Shown: positions 33,060 to 46,129, counted from the stretch's first letter. The stretch is DNA of 64,000 bases from Sabellastarte sp. h YS-2021 (GCA_964017235.1 OZ024929.1:19527464-19591463), one strand, 5' to 3'. The notes: generated by a model from the letters alone, not told the origin. Translations and numbers: made by a program.

Positions 33060-34301
33060 GGGGGGTGTACCATGTTACAGGACTCAGATGAGGAGAAACT
33101 CTCACGGATTTCATGATTTTATTTGAGAAAAATGTAGCAAAACGATCACCCAATGATTTTGAGGATTCACAAGTGGGCAAAGTAGTGCTGTGGGATCTAT
33201 GTAGGACTTTCTGTAACTCCCACCATAGTTTCTTGGAATCATGGCTGTTGTCGGAGATAAGTTTCCTGTAATAGACAGTCTTGTCCCTATTAGCAAGACG
33301 ATTGCACCAGGCGATTTGACGCCAAAGACGACTCCTGTTGTATTGACTTTTATCCTTTCGCCAAGCACGTTCAAATTGACGTCTGAGTGACTTTGCAAGG
33401 CGATAGATCTCAGACAGCCAGTCAGCACGCTGTTAGATCTTTAAACTGGACACAAGAGGAGCATGCCTATCAAGGATACGACTCAAGTCATGTACATACT
33501 GATCATAGAGCAGTGAGGCAGAATTTACTGGGCATTTCACATAAGGCATATCTTTAAGGTCAGACCTAAAGTTGGACATATTTATGCGATAGTACCTCCT
33601 ATAGGAAATTCTTGTTTGGCAGTTAGCAAGAGTGGAAGGAAAGTAAATAGCACATTTAATTACTGCATGGTCAGATATGAATTCACAGACGTCAATATGA
33701 ACACACATATCTTGATCACTGGGGGAAAGAATGAGATCAAGGATATGACCGTGCAAATGAGTGATATTGTTAACTGACTGTGTTAGATTACATGATTCTA
33801 ACAGGGATTCCAATTTGTAACTATCAGTACAAGGTACATCAACATGTATATTGAAATCACCACAGATGAAGTAATAGCAATCAACAGAAGACAGGAAACA
33901 AACAAAGGACATAAATTCATCCCAAAAAAAATGGAAGAACATGGCCCAGGGGGACGATAGATAGAAGCTAGGAGCAAAGTACAGCCCGACACAGAAATTG
34001 ATATGACAATATTTTCAAAGGAACTGTAATTTGGGGTATCCACTTTGCGACATTTGTATGATTCACAAATGAAGAAACCAACACCACCACCAATACCTGT
34101 TGAACATGGCCTATGTATCAATGAGAACCCATCAGGAGTGAGTGAACGAAGGAAACTATCAGAATCAGTGGTACGAATGTGTGTTTCTGTGAGACAGAGG
34201 AAATCAAAGGCGTGAGATGCAATGGTATCAGAGAGGAGAGGGCCCTTATTTCGGATTGACCTCACATTCACTGAGCCAAGCATAACCGGTCCAAGATTCA
34301 T
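33060..34301 (-). pseudogene. LINE apurinic-type endonuclease and connection region
   Basis: 34301-33798 has SVNVRSIRNKGPLLSDTIAS, CLTETHIRTTDSDSFLRSLT and GGGVGFFI. After a frame change, 33942-33433 has ICGDFNIHVD and ISDHAVIKCA. These are the APE-type endonuclease motifs (N, E, DxN and SDH). The connection to RT (33428-33060) survives only in broken frames, with FERAWRKDKS-like and SDNSHDSKKLWW-like pieces. An upstream 82-codon stretch (34562-34314) corresponds to the hydrophobic N-terminus of the 47180 ORF, with a degenerate GDVAMNLGP at its junction. Confidence 0.88.
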
Positions 34302-34869
34302 GGCAACATCACCTCACATAATCAGCAATAGCATAAGCCCACTCTGTTTTACAGTAGGAGGAAAAACATGGAAGGAGCAGCTATAAGAGTAATTCTTAGC
34401 AATCCTCAACAAGGATGGAATAAGGAATCCACTCCCAGTGAAATTTTGGGAGACACTCCTGAGATGAGTGGCAGCCATCAACATGGTGCAGAAAAGAAGA
34501 ATGCGCATGGCAATCATCTTGGTTGGGTTGGTTGAATGAGAATGCCCTAGAATAAAAATCACTTGTGGGTGGCCTAACCTTTATGGCCTTAAGGACTAAC
34601 CCTTGAAACTTCTTCCCGTGGGTGACTCATGGGCACCCTAGCCACCCACACTAAAGCCAACCTTATGAACTAAAACCAACCACAACACAAAGAGTATTTT
34701 TATGCTAAAATATACTGGAAACTGACAAAAAAGTTGCAATGCAATAATAAACCATCTATGAGAGTAATGAGCCAATTTAAAATTACACACAGTTAGCAGA
34801 ATATACAATAAGCATGAGAGATTGAGAAACAGTTACCGGTAATTCCCGGCTAGGTGAGCGATAATACAC

Positions 34870-37380
34870 ATTATATTGTAAAATCACTGTAAGAGTTATA
34901 GGGGATAAAAAATCAATTTTACATCAGGTAGATAATAAAATAAACTTAGAATACTGGATAATAGAATAAAGAAGTACATAATATTCCCCGTAATATGTTT
35001 TTCTTACTGCAGTTTTGAAAAGACGCATTCTCCGTGGTGCGTACTAAAATGCATAGTTGTTTACATACGCATAGTAACAACGCATAGTTGTTAAACAACA
35101 AGATATTTTGTAGTAACAGTTAGTTTGTTGAAATAATTCTTTCTCGTCCACAAGTAGAACTTACAAAATAGACTAAATTGTTATTAAAGATATGTCCTAC
35201 AAGAAAAAAAATCACAATGGTTCCCCCAGTTTCACTGGCACGGGTTGCTTTAGCCTTACTTACAAGATTTTATTTGGGGATTTAAATTTTTGAAACAATA
35301 GATGAGTGCATTTTATAATAGTCTGGGATTTACACCATCACTGTACGTAAATGTCCTTCCAGACGGAAATGCTCTCAAAAGTGTCATAATGCACTGAGGA
35401 AGGAACTTGCATTGGGTCTAGGGTGGGACATTTTGGTCAGCTGTTAACTTAGTCTTCGGTTGAATTCAAGTCCGGCCCAGCTGTACTGTACCAGCATCCT
35501 CACGCGGGATTGCTTTTCCTCGAAAACAAACCCTCACAGAAACCGCGAGGAATGCTGGGAGTAAACAAAGAACTACTTTTCAGCAAGGAAGTGATTCCGT
35601 AGCGTGAAAACTGTTCAAAAATAAATGTTTTCTATCATAACACACACCCTTCTTAATTTTCCTTAAAAATATACAGATATATCTTCAACATAGTAATTTT
35701 TCACCATGAAACTATCATCTTAAATATAGTTTTCAGTCTTCTTAGATGGGTGAAAATTGAGTTTATAAACCAGTAATTATTCTACGAATTTTAAATATTG
35801 TGATCCGTGGATATTTCAAGCTATTAAACCTGTATAATTGCTTTGAAGATTGTCACAAATAATTTTTCAAAGTAAAATAAATTTTAAGAATGGAAAGTTA
35901 CATATATTGTCCCCATTTGCTACAAAGCTGCAAAAACATTGAAAATGTGTGAGAGTAATAAAAATAATAAAAAATAAATAAATAAAATAACATTAAAGAT
36001 GATTTAACAACAAAACTAATGATTGATTTCAATTCTATATATACCTATACATGCATACATTTAACAAATGCTTTATAGGATTTTAAAAATTACCAATATT
36101 ATTTTATTATTTATTTAGTTTTATTTATTTATTTTTTTTTTTTTGCATTGAAATTACATGTATAATATATAACTAAGCATCATATACAGAAACGTCAGCA
36201 ATAATAAATAAAACACACAAAAAAGCTGCATGAAAATTACAATAAAAGCTATATATATGAAAAGCCACGTGACTCAAAAAAAATTACTATTTAATACAAA
36301 ACATAATAATTTTGGTTTTTGAAAATTATAGAATAGGCCACATTCTTTTAAATAATTAAAAATAATATTTACATTATCAAACCAAAATTATGCTTTATAT
36401 AATTGGCCTACATTGACTTATACTTCCAATTATTACAGAATTTTATGTACTTTAGTTAGGCCTTATGGGACAATATATTAAATTATATGCAATATTATAT
36501 TTAAAATCAGGGTGTAACTAATATCAGACATAGCATATAAACAGTAAGATGACCTTAAACTCTTTATAATGCAAAAAATATTTTGAATTCTTTCCATGCT
36601 GTTAAAAATATCTGCTTTCTGTAAAAACTCTTAGAAATCATTTTTTTATTTGCAATGGATATAAATTTAGGATTTTTTTTATATATGTATCAAACATACA
36701 TAACATAAATAACTCTCAAAATTACTGTTCATCTGTAAAAATAATTTTCCTGCAACATGTTAGCCATACATGAATTTTTTATAATATTTTCCATATAGAG
36801 ATGATTCTCTTACATTAAAATTATTTATAAATTATACATTATAAATTATTTATAGGTTTGAATATTGTATGCAAACCTCTAAAATATTTGTTGCCAGGAG
36901 TATAAATGAGAAATAACATGTCAGGTGTATAGGACTTATTAAATAGGCCACATTCTTTTATATAACCAATAATAATTTTTCATTCTCAATGCCAAAATTA
37001 TACTTTATTTAACTTGCCTACATTAAGATTTCGATAAGTTAGATAAGGGAAATCTTTAAATGACAAGATAACTTCTGACAAAAAATCATGACATATTGCC
37101 TATAAATTGGATGTGCTGCCACTCTAGATAGATGCCATGTGTTGTAAGCTTTAAAATGGTATATTACTTGTCAAAATCGAGCCAAAAATGACCATTTTAT
37201 GAATTTTTAAACTATTTCATACGATTGCTGTATGAAAAAATCTTTTTAAAAAACTATTCTTGTTGGCGTATTAATACAGTAAAGTGGTGCGTAGGTACAC
37301 AGCGGGCCATAGACACGATGGTTTCTGAGAGAGATCTTTTTTCGAGAGGAAAAAGTCTCGCGAGAGAATGCTGTACCAGG
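34870..37380. other. AT-rich non-coding region
   Basis: A long, strongly AT-rich stretch without coding signals. It has an AATAAATA-rich run near 35955-35990, a T-run near 36125-36145 and two diverged direct repeats (about 36332-36425 and 36942-37035). The 35340-35620 part is less AT-rich but unassigned. Confidence 0.55.
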
Positions 37381-37385
37381 TACTG

Positions 37386-38598
37386 ATGTTGGGCGCGAAC
37401 TACCGATCCGCGCGATCTCGAGATGGTACTTGCGCGATCTCGGCATCAAAAGATCGCGCGCCCATCTCGAGATTGCTCAAGCAATCTCAAGATGGAGCTG
37501 CTCCAACTCAAAATGATTTTTGTCACACAATCTTGAGATATGATTGGCTGTATTCATTTTTGGGGTGGTCAATGATTGGCTGATTTTCACAACATCAGGA
37601 CATTTGAGTTAGTATAAAACAGGTTTGTACATACATACATATTGAAACAGTAAACATATTACATACTAAAAACATATTTTAACATACATCAGATCCATAC
37701 AACAAGTACATCATTGTTGAATATTGTCCAGTCCTTTTAGTATTACTTGTCACTTAAAATGATTACAGCATTGGCAGGCACAGTTTCTAGGAATCCTCCC
37801 AACAGGAATCCTAACAACAGGTAAATCCTTTATTATTCCTCTACAAAAACACCCAAGACCTCCAGTTGTAATGTAATGGTGTAATGTAAGGTAAAATCTT
37901 AAGATTTGCTTGCTCAAACTTAGGATCCTAACTTAAGGGAACTCAAACTTAAGATGTTGCCTTGGACTGTGATTGGCATCTTATTGGTGGTCTATTGTTG
38001 ACTGATTGCATGATTGATCAATGGTTGTGTCAAGAGGGTCTATGGTTCTTATTATTGTAACCAGATAATTAGATTACATTTGGCTTCAGTATTTGCTTCA
38101 CTTAAATACCCATGAAAGCCACCCCAAATTGTTATAACCTAATTGAATTACATGTAGCTTCACTCTATTTCCTCTTATAACATATAACCCCTTCATTGTA
38201 ACAATATAATTGGATTAGATGTGGCCTCCTGTTTTCCAATTAAAAACAATTTTAATTCGAATTCTTTAATTCAGATATTAACATGTACATAGGTATTGTG
38301 ATTTATTAAAACACAAGTTGTTGCATGAAGGTCTCAGTGAAGTGTGTGCGAGTCTTTTCATATTTTAATCTGTCAGGTATATTATAACAACATACAGGAT
38401 ATCTGGTCACTGACACTTTAAGATAATTTGCTATACCAAATGAAAGACCTTTTCAAAATCAATTAAAAAATCATTGTGAGTTGGAGCAGCTCCATCTCGA
38501 GATTGCTTGAGCAATCTCGAGATGGGGGCGCGATCTTTTGATGCCGAGATCGCGCAAGTACCATCTCGAGATTGCGCAGATCGGTACTTCGCGCCCAA
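37386..38598. mobile_element. foldback/MITE-like element with long inverted repeats, copy 1
   Basis: The ends form inverted repeats of at least 110 bp. The left end begins ATGTTGGGCGCGAACTACCG and the right end closes CGGTACTTCGCGCCCAA. Each arm holds several ATCTCGAGAT palindromes and its own sub-hairpin around GATTGCTCAAGCAATCT. The 1 kb AT-rich interior has no ORF. Flanking TACTG (37381-37385 and 38599-38603) may be a 5-bp duplication. This is a non-autonomous DNA element whose superfamily is not determined. Confidence 0.85.
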
Positions 38599-38689
38599 TA
38601 CTGAGACTAAGATTATTTGTGACTACTTCACGATGTTGTTGTTTTTTTTAGGGCAGGGTTTTAATATTACTTAAACTTAAACTTAGTAC

Positions 38690-39200
38690 AGTTTATATAG
38701 CGCAGATGGTACTCTTTGAAGAATAATTATCTACGCTTTACAAATATACACACATATACAAAATAAATAATTATAAAACATTTCTAAAGTATTTTCTAAA
38801 AAGGAAAGTTTTGCATCTTTGTTTAAAGCAGGAGTACTATTGTATTGTTTTGATTTCATTTGGTAGGCTGTTCCAGAGACGTGGGCCACAATAGCTGAAA
38901 GATCTGTCTCCAAAAGTTTTGTGTTTGTTAAACGGTATCACAAAGTTATTTTGGTCATCAGCGTTAGTTCTCAAACTTCTAGTGACAGTTTTCCTTGTCA
39001 GCAACTCTTTCAGGTATTCTGGACCACATCCATAGGTGCATGAGTGACAGTATTTTAAATTCAATCCTAGCTTGGATGGGAAGCCAGTGTAGGTCTCTTA
39101 ATGCTTTTTGTGAGCTCTCATATTTTGATCTTTTCAGTACTAACTTAGTATATTTTGTATTCACTGGAATGGCTGAATAGTTGCTTTTGGAGCACTGCAC
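38690..39200 (-). mobile_element. jockey/CR1-type LINE tail, different family
   Basis: Two overlapping minus-strand frames give KALRDLHWLPIQARIEFKIL (39200-38979), then LRTNADDQNNFVIPFNK and SYCGPRLWNSLPNEIKTIQ (39064-38837), typical of the LINE post-RT region. The protein differs from that of the 31 kb and 47 kb LINEs. A 3' untranslated tail follows to about 38670. Confidence 0.75.
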
Positions 39201-40358
39201 AGAAGAGCATTGGCATAATCATTGGCGTAATTTTAATATTACCATAATGACTGGTATAAATATTAATTAAAATATTCTGAATTAATAGTTATACATGTGA
39301 TACATGAATAAAATGATTGATTTTAGTAATAAATTATATATTAACCCAATATTAGTTTTTCATTTGGATCATAGTTATGGGGAATGTGTTTGCAAATGCA
39401 TCAGTACAAATTTCTGTTGCCAGAAGAAATGACAAATATAGAACATATTCTCGTTAATACAGTTTAGTCAAAGAGAGTATGTATTATTGTAACGTTCTAT
39501 CTTTGAGGTCGACGATTTTTTGTGTATATTTGATTCATTATGGGGACAAGGTAGGGACTGTAATTATGAGGTAAAGAGCATACGGTACTACAGTTGAGTC
39601 ATCCAATTATAGCATTACAGAGCATTTAATTACCAGCTTCCATGCCAATTAGCATCAGTAAGGAGACACCGTGGTAATTATACAATCCATATAATAATTC
39701 AATTTATCTTGCATTATTCTGATAGAGTTGCTTACTTGTTACACAAAGTAAGAAACTTGAAATTCCCTTAAGATAATCAACACCTAAAGGCATTGTACCA
39801 AGAAACAGAGAGTTGTATTCTCAAAAGATTCGGGTTTAAATAAAGATTTTAAAAAATTTATTTTAAAGAATTTTTAACTTATAAAGAAAGGTAAATTTAA
39901 AATAACAGAATAGCGAAAGAATCTTTGTGAGTAGAGCCAGTGCACTTATTGACAATGTGCAAGAAATTAAATTAATAATTAATGACAAATTATAAAGAAT
40001 GAAAGTACAGGTTGAATGTGAAATCGTCTCTGCAAATGTGGAATGCAGAGTACATTTATGGGATAGTTGTACTTCAAAAATGCCCTAATAAGGAGCATAT
40101 GTTTAACAAGGCATTTGTTAACATACTTTCATGTATGTTTGTTTGCAACTTTTCTGTGAACTCTTCATGTCCGATTTTCATAAGCATTTCACCAGAATCG
40201 TACATTTATGATATATATTGTTTTGTTTAATTGCTTCCTGAACACATTTAATGGCATAGTCATGATTCATAGACAAAATTGTCCCGGCTTTAGTGTCTGT
40301 GCATCTCTGACAGGATTATGCTGCTACGAACCTTCTATATTTTGCCAATACTTCGTCC
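39201..40358. other. no gene recognised
   Basis: AT-rich non-coding DNA; no element or exon could be supported. Confidence 0.5.
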
Positions 40359-40373
40359 ATTGTTTATCTTCAA

Positions 40374-40567
40374 TTTATTTATTTGGGGTTTTATGTCGCT
40401 TTCAACACTGTACAGGTCATATCATGATGGGTAGTTGGAAGAGCAGAAAAAACCAGTACATACAGTTCGTTAGGGTTCTGTACTGTAAACTGCCAACCAA
40501 CGGTAGGCAACTACCAGCTTTCCCACATGAGGCCGTGCCGGGAATCAAACCTGGCCTCAGAGGTGGG
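40374..40567 (-). mobile_element. SINE-B, reverse, head-truncated
   Basis: Reverse-oriented SINE-B from the tail (ATTTATTTGGGGTTTTATGT) to the B-box side (CGGGAATCAAACCTGGCC); the A-box portion is missing. A perfect 15-bp duplication ATTGTTTATCTTCAA lies at 40359-40373 and 40568-40582. Confidence 0.93.
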
Positions 40568-40835
40568 ATTGTTTATCTTCAAATCATTATCTGGCTTATG
40601 TTTAATGTATGGGGTCTTTTTGATCAGATTAAATTGGTTAAAAAAATTGGTATGGCAACAAGGCTGTGGTGCAAATTTTAGCCACAGACAGGACCCGAAA
40701 CCAGACATTGGCCTTACTTGCAAGATAGTATGTTTATTGCTATGACATCCAAATACAGCACAGTCATGTTGCAGTTGTGCAGAATGTATCTGCTGATGGT
40801 TTCTCAAGATCGTCCTCATTGGAGGGCTCATTGGT

Positions 40836-41140
40836 GTAATGGGTAACACACTCTCCTCCCAACCCTTGCTTTCCAATCCCCAGGGTTGGTATTCACGAAA
40901 AAAGATCAAGCTCAAGTATAGCCAAAAATTAGCTCACGTTTACAGCTGTTTATACTAAACTTGAGCTGAGTTTTGGCTTAATTTGATCTTGATCCTTTTG
41001 GTGAATTCAGCCCCAGCAGTTTACAGTGCAGAATTATGACTAACTAGTATATACTTGTTATCTTTGCCATTAACACAACTCTTTGTGATATAGATTTATA
41101 CCAATGTTGAAAGCAATGTCAAACCCAAATAAATCAATTC
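40836..41140 (+). mobile_element. SINE-B interrupted by a palindromic element
   Basis: The head (TTGGTGTAATGGGTAACACA) starts at about 40841, and the body and tail (CAGCAGTTTACAGTGCAGAA to CCCAAATAAATC) occupy about 41014-41135. Between them lies a 130-bp inverted-repeat insert. No clear outer duplication was found. Confidence 0.75.
40884..41013. repeat. 130-bp palindromic insert (MITE-like)
   Basis: The left arm (TTCACGAAAAAAGATCAAGC...) and right arm (...GATCTTGATCCTTTTGGTGAA) are imperfect reverse complements, meeting at about 40945-40950 (ACAGCTGT). It is a foldback insertion within SINE-B and too short to code. Confidence 0.8.
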
Positions 41141-44100
41141 AAAGTCAAGAAGGTTCTTTAAAAAAATTCTGAACATGAAATGAGGGATATTTTGGAGAAT
41201 AATTTATCATGTGCATAATGAATACTTTGTTCATGATATTTGATTTCATATAATGTTCTGGTCTGAATCTTCTATAGATCAGCCCCTAGGCATTGTCTTT
41301 ACAGCTTTTACATGTATGACTTGAAGTGGCATATAATATCAGTCTCAGTTCCAACATTTTCGGCCCTGGCAGTGTATTCGGCAATATGTTAATATTGGTA
41401 GAATACCTTTAATGAGCAGCTTTTAAAGTAGCCTGATGTTGTCAATTATATGTACCTGTGTTGAAACATTCATTTGCATTTTGTCTTTTGTCTTTGGTTT
41501 ATGTGAATCATAAAAAAATATATATGAATGCCACATATTCCCCTCGCTTAAAGGGATTTTTACTGTTCTAAGATTGAAAAACATTTTCCCATATGTCAAT
41601 ATATCAAACACGGGCATGTCTGCAAAGCTTTTATCTTTTGGCTTGTTGGTTATTTACGTTTGGCCAGCATTGTTCCTCCTTCTTCTTCAAAATTTCCTTC
41701 GTGAAGTGTTGCTTCAGAAACACTTTGTTTAGAGCCTTGTAGGATTCAAAGGTTCATATTCAAAGATTTAAAACTCATCAATTTTACCATCATATCCATC
41801 CCCAGGGTGGATTCTGAATGTCTTGTTTCTGTTATTGTAAAAATGTGTAAAATATTCATATTTGCAACCCGTCAATGCTACACACAGATATCATGTGGGA
41901 TTGATATTACCATAACTGAATTACTCCCTTTCCATGTGATTTCCATTTGAGACATCACAAGGAAGAAAGGTGTTAGGGTTGATATTGCGTGGATAAAAAA
42001 GTAGACTTGTGTTTCTTTCTGAATAAATGGGATAAACGAGTAGAGTGAATCTACTCAGAGATATCTTTTCAAATTAAAGGGGCATCACAGGCAAAAGTAT
42101 GACTAAAATGTTGCTCCGGCTGGTAAACAGTTGAACAAAATTGACGTACAACCAGAAATCTCCTATATGACCACCCAGGCCAGTTGTTATATGCATATGT
42201 ATAGATAAACCAAAGGTGCTTCTTTTACTAAAAGCAAAATACAACAAGACAGGCTCCTAAAAGACAATTGCCGTAGTCTAACCATTTACTGACCAATGCA
42301 TTTCTTACCAGAATTGAGACTTCTTAAGTCATAAACTATCTAACTCGCCTCAAATTTCAACAAAATACCTTTTGCACATACTAGGTACATACCTGGCACA
42401 GAAAAAATCTTTTATCAAAACAAACAGCAAGGCTCCTGAAAGTGTCAATTGGGTGAAACAAATTTCCAAGTATCCTAATAAGAAAACAAGGTTTTAGTTT
42501 TTCACTATGAAACTTTGAGCCAAAGACATATAAGATATGTGAACAATATAGTTGGGTGTTTTCAGCATAAAAATGAACTGTAAGAGTTCTATTGGTATGT
42601 CTGTTTCAATCAATTATTGGCATTACTAGGTGTCAACCGGATGTGAACAATGGCAAACCATGAAGATGTAGGACTATTTTCTAAATCATTATAAGGATTT
42701 TAACAATTGTTTTAACTATTTTGGTGTCATGGTCTCACATTTTAATTAAATTGACATAAAAGATTAGTAAACGTTATGACAATTTACATAAATCATTAAA
42801 AAAAATTAATAAATCATTATAACAGATTAGTAAATCATTATCGCAATGTTATTTGCCATTTAGAAATGGACGGAGACCATTCTGAAGTAGCCATAGTTAT
42901 GAAATGACCAGGACCAGCAATTTACCTAAATTATTAGAACAATTTAAATGAATTTTGTTATAATGGATAAGCAACTCATTTTAAATCGTTATAACAATTT
43001 AATAAAATTGTTATAAAAATCTTTTTAATATAGTAAGGGGAAGTATACCTGATATGCTCCATTTGTGTCATTGTTTTTCCCCCATAGTGCCCCATTTTAA
43101 CTTCTGTGATCATTATAATATACCTTATTTGGTAAGTAAAAAGTATTTGAACTAAAATATTTGGTTCATCTATATTTAGATTAGACTTGTTCAAACTGGG
43201 TTCTGCAATTGTACTTGATTGGTTAAAATATGGCAGTACATCTTTTTTTTTTTTTTTTTTGGCTTCAAAGAGCCTGTAGTCCCAAATTTAACATACCACT
43301 TTTTTATTTGTATCTAAAGTACATCCCCACACAAACACAGTTACACTTCTCCCAGTTGCAACACCCCAATGTTTATCCCACTATTTTGACTTTTATCACT
43401 CAAATTTTCCTCTTGGAAGAAAAAAAATCAAGGCAAGAAGTCCAAAGCTTGAGTGTACTATATCATACGATTGTAGGAAAGTTTACTTGCACAAAAACAC
43501 ACTGTAACACTAAATTATTATTGTATTTATTTCCTGGTGTTTAAAATCTAATTATGTCTTCTGGTATTGAAAACTGTATACAATAATCATGCACAGATTC
43601 AGAAGTTGGTACTAGTAAAAATAAATCAAATTTTAGTGATTATAACAGAATAATTATAAAGGAAGCATTGTGCTTTTATAAATTTCAATCCTTTCTCTCT
43701 AATGATGCCAGTATTACTGAAAATGAAGATATGAATATAAGTGATATCAATGGTTCTTATATCAGTAATATTTATATTACAATATTGAATGTTATGCAAA
43801 CTCATTTCAAAACTTAACAAGAATATTTTATTCTATCCATATACAAAGTCATATAGGGGACTAATGATTTCAAACCTGGGTTTGTATATAGCAGTTTTAA
43901 AATTGTATTGTTTTACTCAATATAATTTATTTTCAGAATGTTTAACATAATAATAATTACTTAGATGGCACCATTGCTATTTGCAATGAAAAAAATAAAC
44001 AAATTATAGTCATATAAATAATCTTGCCATTACATATCTCTTTTATCAAACATCACTTCAAATTTTGGTTTTGCTTGCTTTTTATGTAAAGTTTTTAGAA

Positions 44101-45289
44101 ACTCTGTTTGCTCATAAAACTTGTCTATATTATACCACAACATGAGAATTTTTGACATCAAAATTCAAACCATGGCTAGGTATGTTTCAGTTGAACTACT
44201 ATGGTTGACTTGATAAAAAGAAAAGTAGTATTAGGTAAACAAAAAAGAAGGAATAATTGTAATTCTTCAAAAGAATCTAAAATATAAATCAAAATGTTGT
44301 ATATAGGTGCTTTGTTTATGTGGTTTTTTAACTGGTTGTGTAAAGTTGTGTTGACGGTGCTACAGGCTCTTTAAGGTAGTGCAGCTGGAACTTTAGCCTT
44401 GCTAAAGACACATTTTCCAGTTTTCATCTGAAACACATAAATGCCTCATTGCTGATAATTACACCACAACGATTATTCATATGTGTCACCTTTGCATGTG
44501 AGAAGGAATCATATCAATGGAGCTGCAAGTAGCAATTATGACATTGCATGCAAAAAAACTCTTTCCAGAGACCTATTCCATGTCTCCTTGGCATCTGGGC
44601 AAATATCATTGGCGTAATTAATAATCACGTGGTGTACATTGTCTGCAGGAAATTGACAGGACAGATTCAGAGCGACAAGTAGTTGTGGTGGGGCCTGGGA
44701 AGCTTGGGAATCTTAAGGTAATTCAGCATAAAATACTATTCTGCATAAACAGGAAGTGGGCAATCAATGTAAATTTTAATTAGGATAACTGATAAAAAGA
44801 ATGTACATATATACTGAATGGTTTTGATAGTAATCTTTAATTAGTAGTAGTTATAAATACATTTAATACACTAAAATGTTAATAAAAGAGTAATTTTCTC
44901 TTTCAAAACCTATATTATTAATGCAAAACTCAATTAAAAAGTACATGTAAAAATATTCTTTAAAATTAACAAAATTAAATGCTGTCACACAATCAAATTA
45001 ATACTAGCGTTTAGAGGTTATGCTTTATATTTGTCTACAATCTTGCGACCTATGTTTGTGGTCAAAGGTTTTTGGGCATGGCTTCATCTAATGGAGAATA
45101 TAAACTTGATTTATCGAATGTGTGAATCATAATTTCATTGCACAAATAACTTTTATTCAGTTAAATATTCTTTCAACATTTATAAAGAGAAGAGTGTATG
45201 GTGCCTTTGTTTAGCACAACAGAGTAGTAACACCTTCATGCACATGGATATAATACACAGATATAGGGTTTTATAGGACAATCTTAATC
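41141..45289. other. no gene recognised; presumed upstream of the channel gene
   Basis: AT-rich non-coding DNA. Notable items are a degenerate TTATAACAATTTA-type repeat cluster (42690-43020), a T17 run at about 43243-43260, and a possible weak inverted match between GGCTTCAAAGAGCCTGTAG (43261) and CTACAGGCTCTTTAAGG (44360). Promoter or 5' UTR exons of the channel gene could lie here but cannot be identified by eye. Confidence 0.45.
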
Positions 45290-45380
45290 CCTTGATTGAT
45301 TGATTGATTGATTGATGGATGGATGGATGGATGGATGGATGGATAGATAGATTGATTGATTGATTGATTGATTGATGAAT
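45290..45380. repeat. (TTGA)n(TGGA)n(TTGA)n microsatellite
   Basis: Three blocks in order: (GATT)n, (GATG)n with one GATA pair, then (GATT)n, about 90 bp in all. The 84-codon minus-strand frame across it (repeating NQSI/HPSI) is an artefact of the repeat. Confidence 0.97.
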
Positions 45381-45473
45381 ATGGCTGATAGTTGAGAGGA
45401 TGAAAGAAATCATTAGTTGGTCAACATTTTGCACATCAAATCACTGTGCGAAAGTATTTTAATAGCAAACAGT

Positions 45474-45585
45474 AAACTACCAACCTTCAAACTCCAGCTT
45501 GGGTTATGGAATCAAACCCAGGACCTATGGAGCTGATATTGTTGGCACACTACATCATTGCCATCCTAAATAGTCAGCATGCAAA
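45474..45585 (-). mobile_element. SINE-B fragment, reverse
   Basis: ACAGTAAACTACCAACCTTC, the B-box-like GGAATCAAACCCAGGACC and a degenerate head match reverse SINE-B. It is short and diverged, without a clear duplication. It lies about 360 bp upstream of the first exon of the channel gene. Confidence 0.5.
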
Positions 45586-45941
45586 CTAGTGTTCTATCAG
45601 GGCCAAAAATGAGCCTTAAAAAGTCAAAGATACTGCATTTGTTTCATAAACAGTGTATCAGCACTTGTGTTCTTTTATGGACTCTAGTGCAATGATAAGT
45701 TGGCAGTATCATTTTACTCTGAAAGTGTTCACTAGTTTTTAAGCACGAGTTCTCCCTCTGAGGCTCACCTCCTGAGATCACCTTTTTGTCTCCTGACTTG
45801 CATGAATTGTAAACAACTCTCGTGTTTCTTATTGCTTTATAGCTCGCTCATGCAACCTGCAATTTGGATTACATCAGACAGAAGCACAGTTAGTGGGGGA
45901 TTATTGATCGTGTATTATCTAGTTTTCATCCCAAAAAAGAA

Positions 45942-46129
45942 ATGATCAAATCACCTGATCCTGACTTAGTTGAACATTCTGATCCGCCAAGTTACAATGA
46001 AATCTACAACATCTCACAGGATGAGATCCACAGAGGTTCCAGATCTGCACCCAGTTGTTCTCATACCAGAAAACCTTCTGAATTTGATGGCATTGAAACC
46101 TTAGATGCAGAAGGGTCAGGAAATGAAGG
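45942..46129 (+). CDS. channel exon 1: cytoplasmic N-terminus
   Basis: 62 codons plus two bases, starting at the first Met after an in-frame TAG at 45891-45893. It is acidic and Ser-rich (DPPSYNEIYNISQDEIHRG), with a PPSY stretch resembling a PPxY-type ligand for WW domains. Donor G|GTAAGT at 46130. It is the least conserved part of the family, so the exact start is an inference; an upstream non-coding exon is possible. Confidence 0.75.

Larger units (their letters stand above)
31290..34700 (-). mobile_element. CR1/L2-like LINE, decayed copy
   Basis: Minus-strand LINE with the endonuclease (34301-33433), connection region (33428-33060), RT (32969-31992), post-RT region (31961-31437) and a 3' tail ending at about 31290 in repeated TTAGAAT units. 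It belongs to the same family as 46650-50832, as shown by colinear matches across the protein and a shared 5' leader block GGGTGCCC...AGTC.CCCACGGG (about 34610-34636). Frameshifts between domains make it inactive. Confidence 0.9.

Noticed and set aside
37368-37583. ORFs across the foldback arm
   Set aside because: They read palindromic non-coding repeat arms; no homologous protein pattern.
45180-45434. 84-codon minus-strand ORF with NQSI/HPSI repeats
   Set aside because: It is the translation of the GATT/GATG microsatellite, not a gene.
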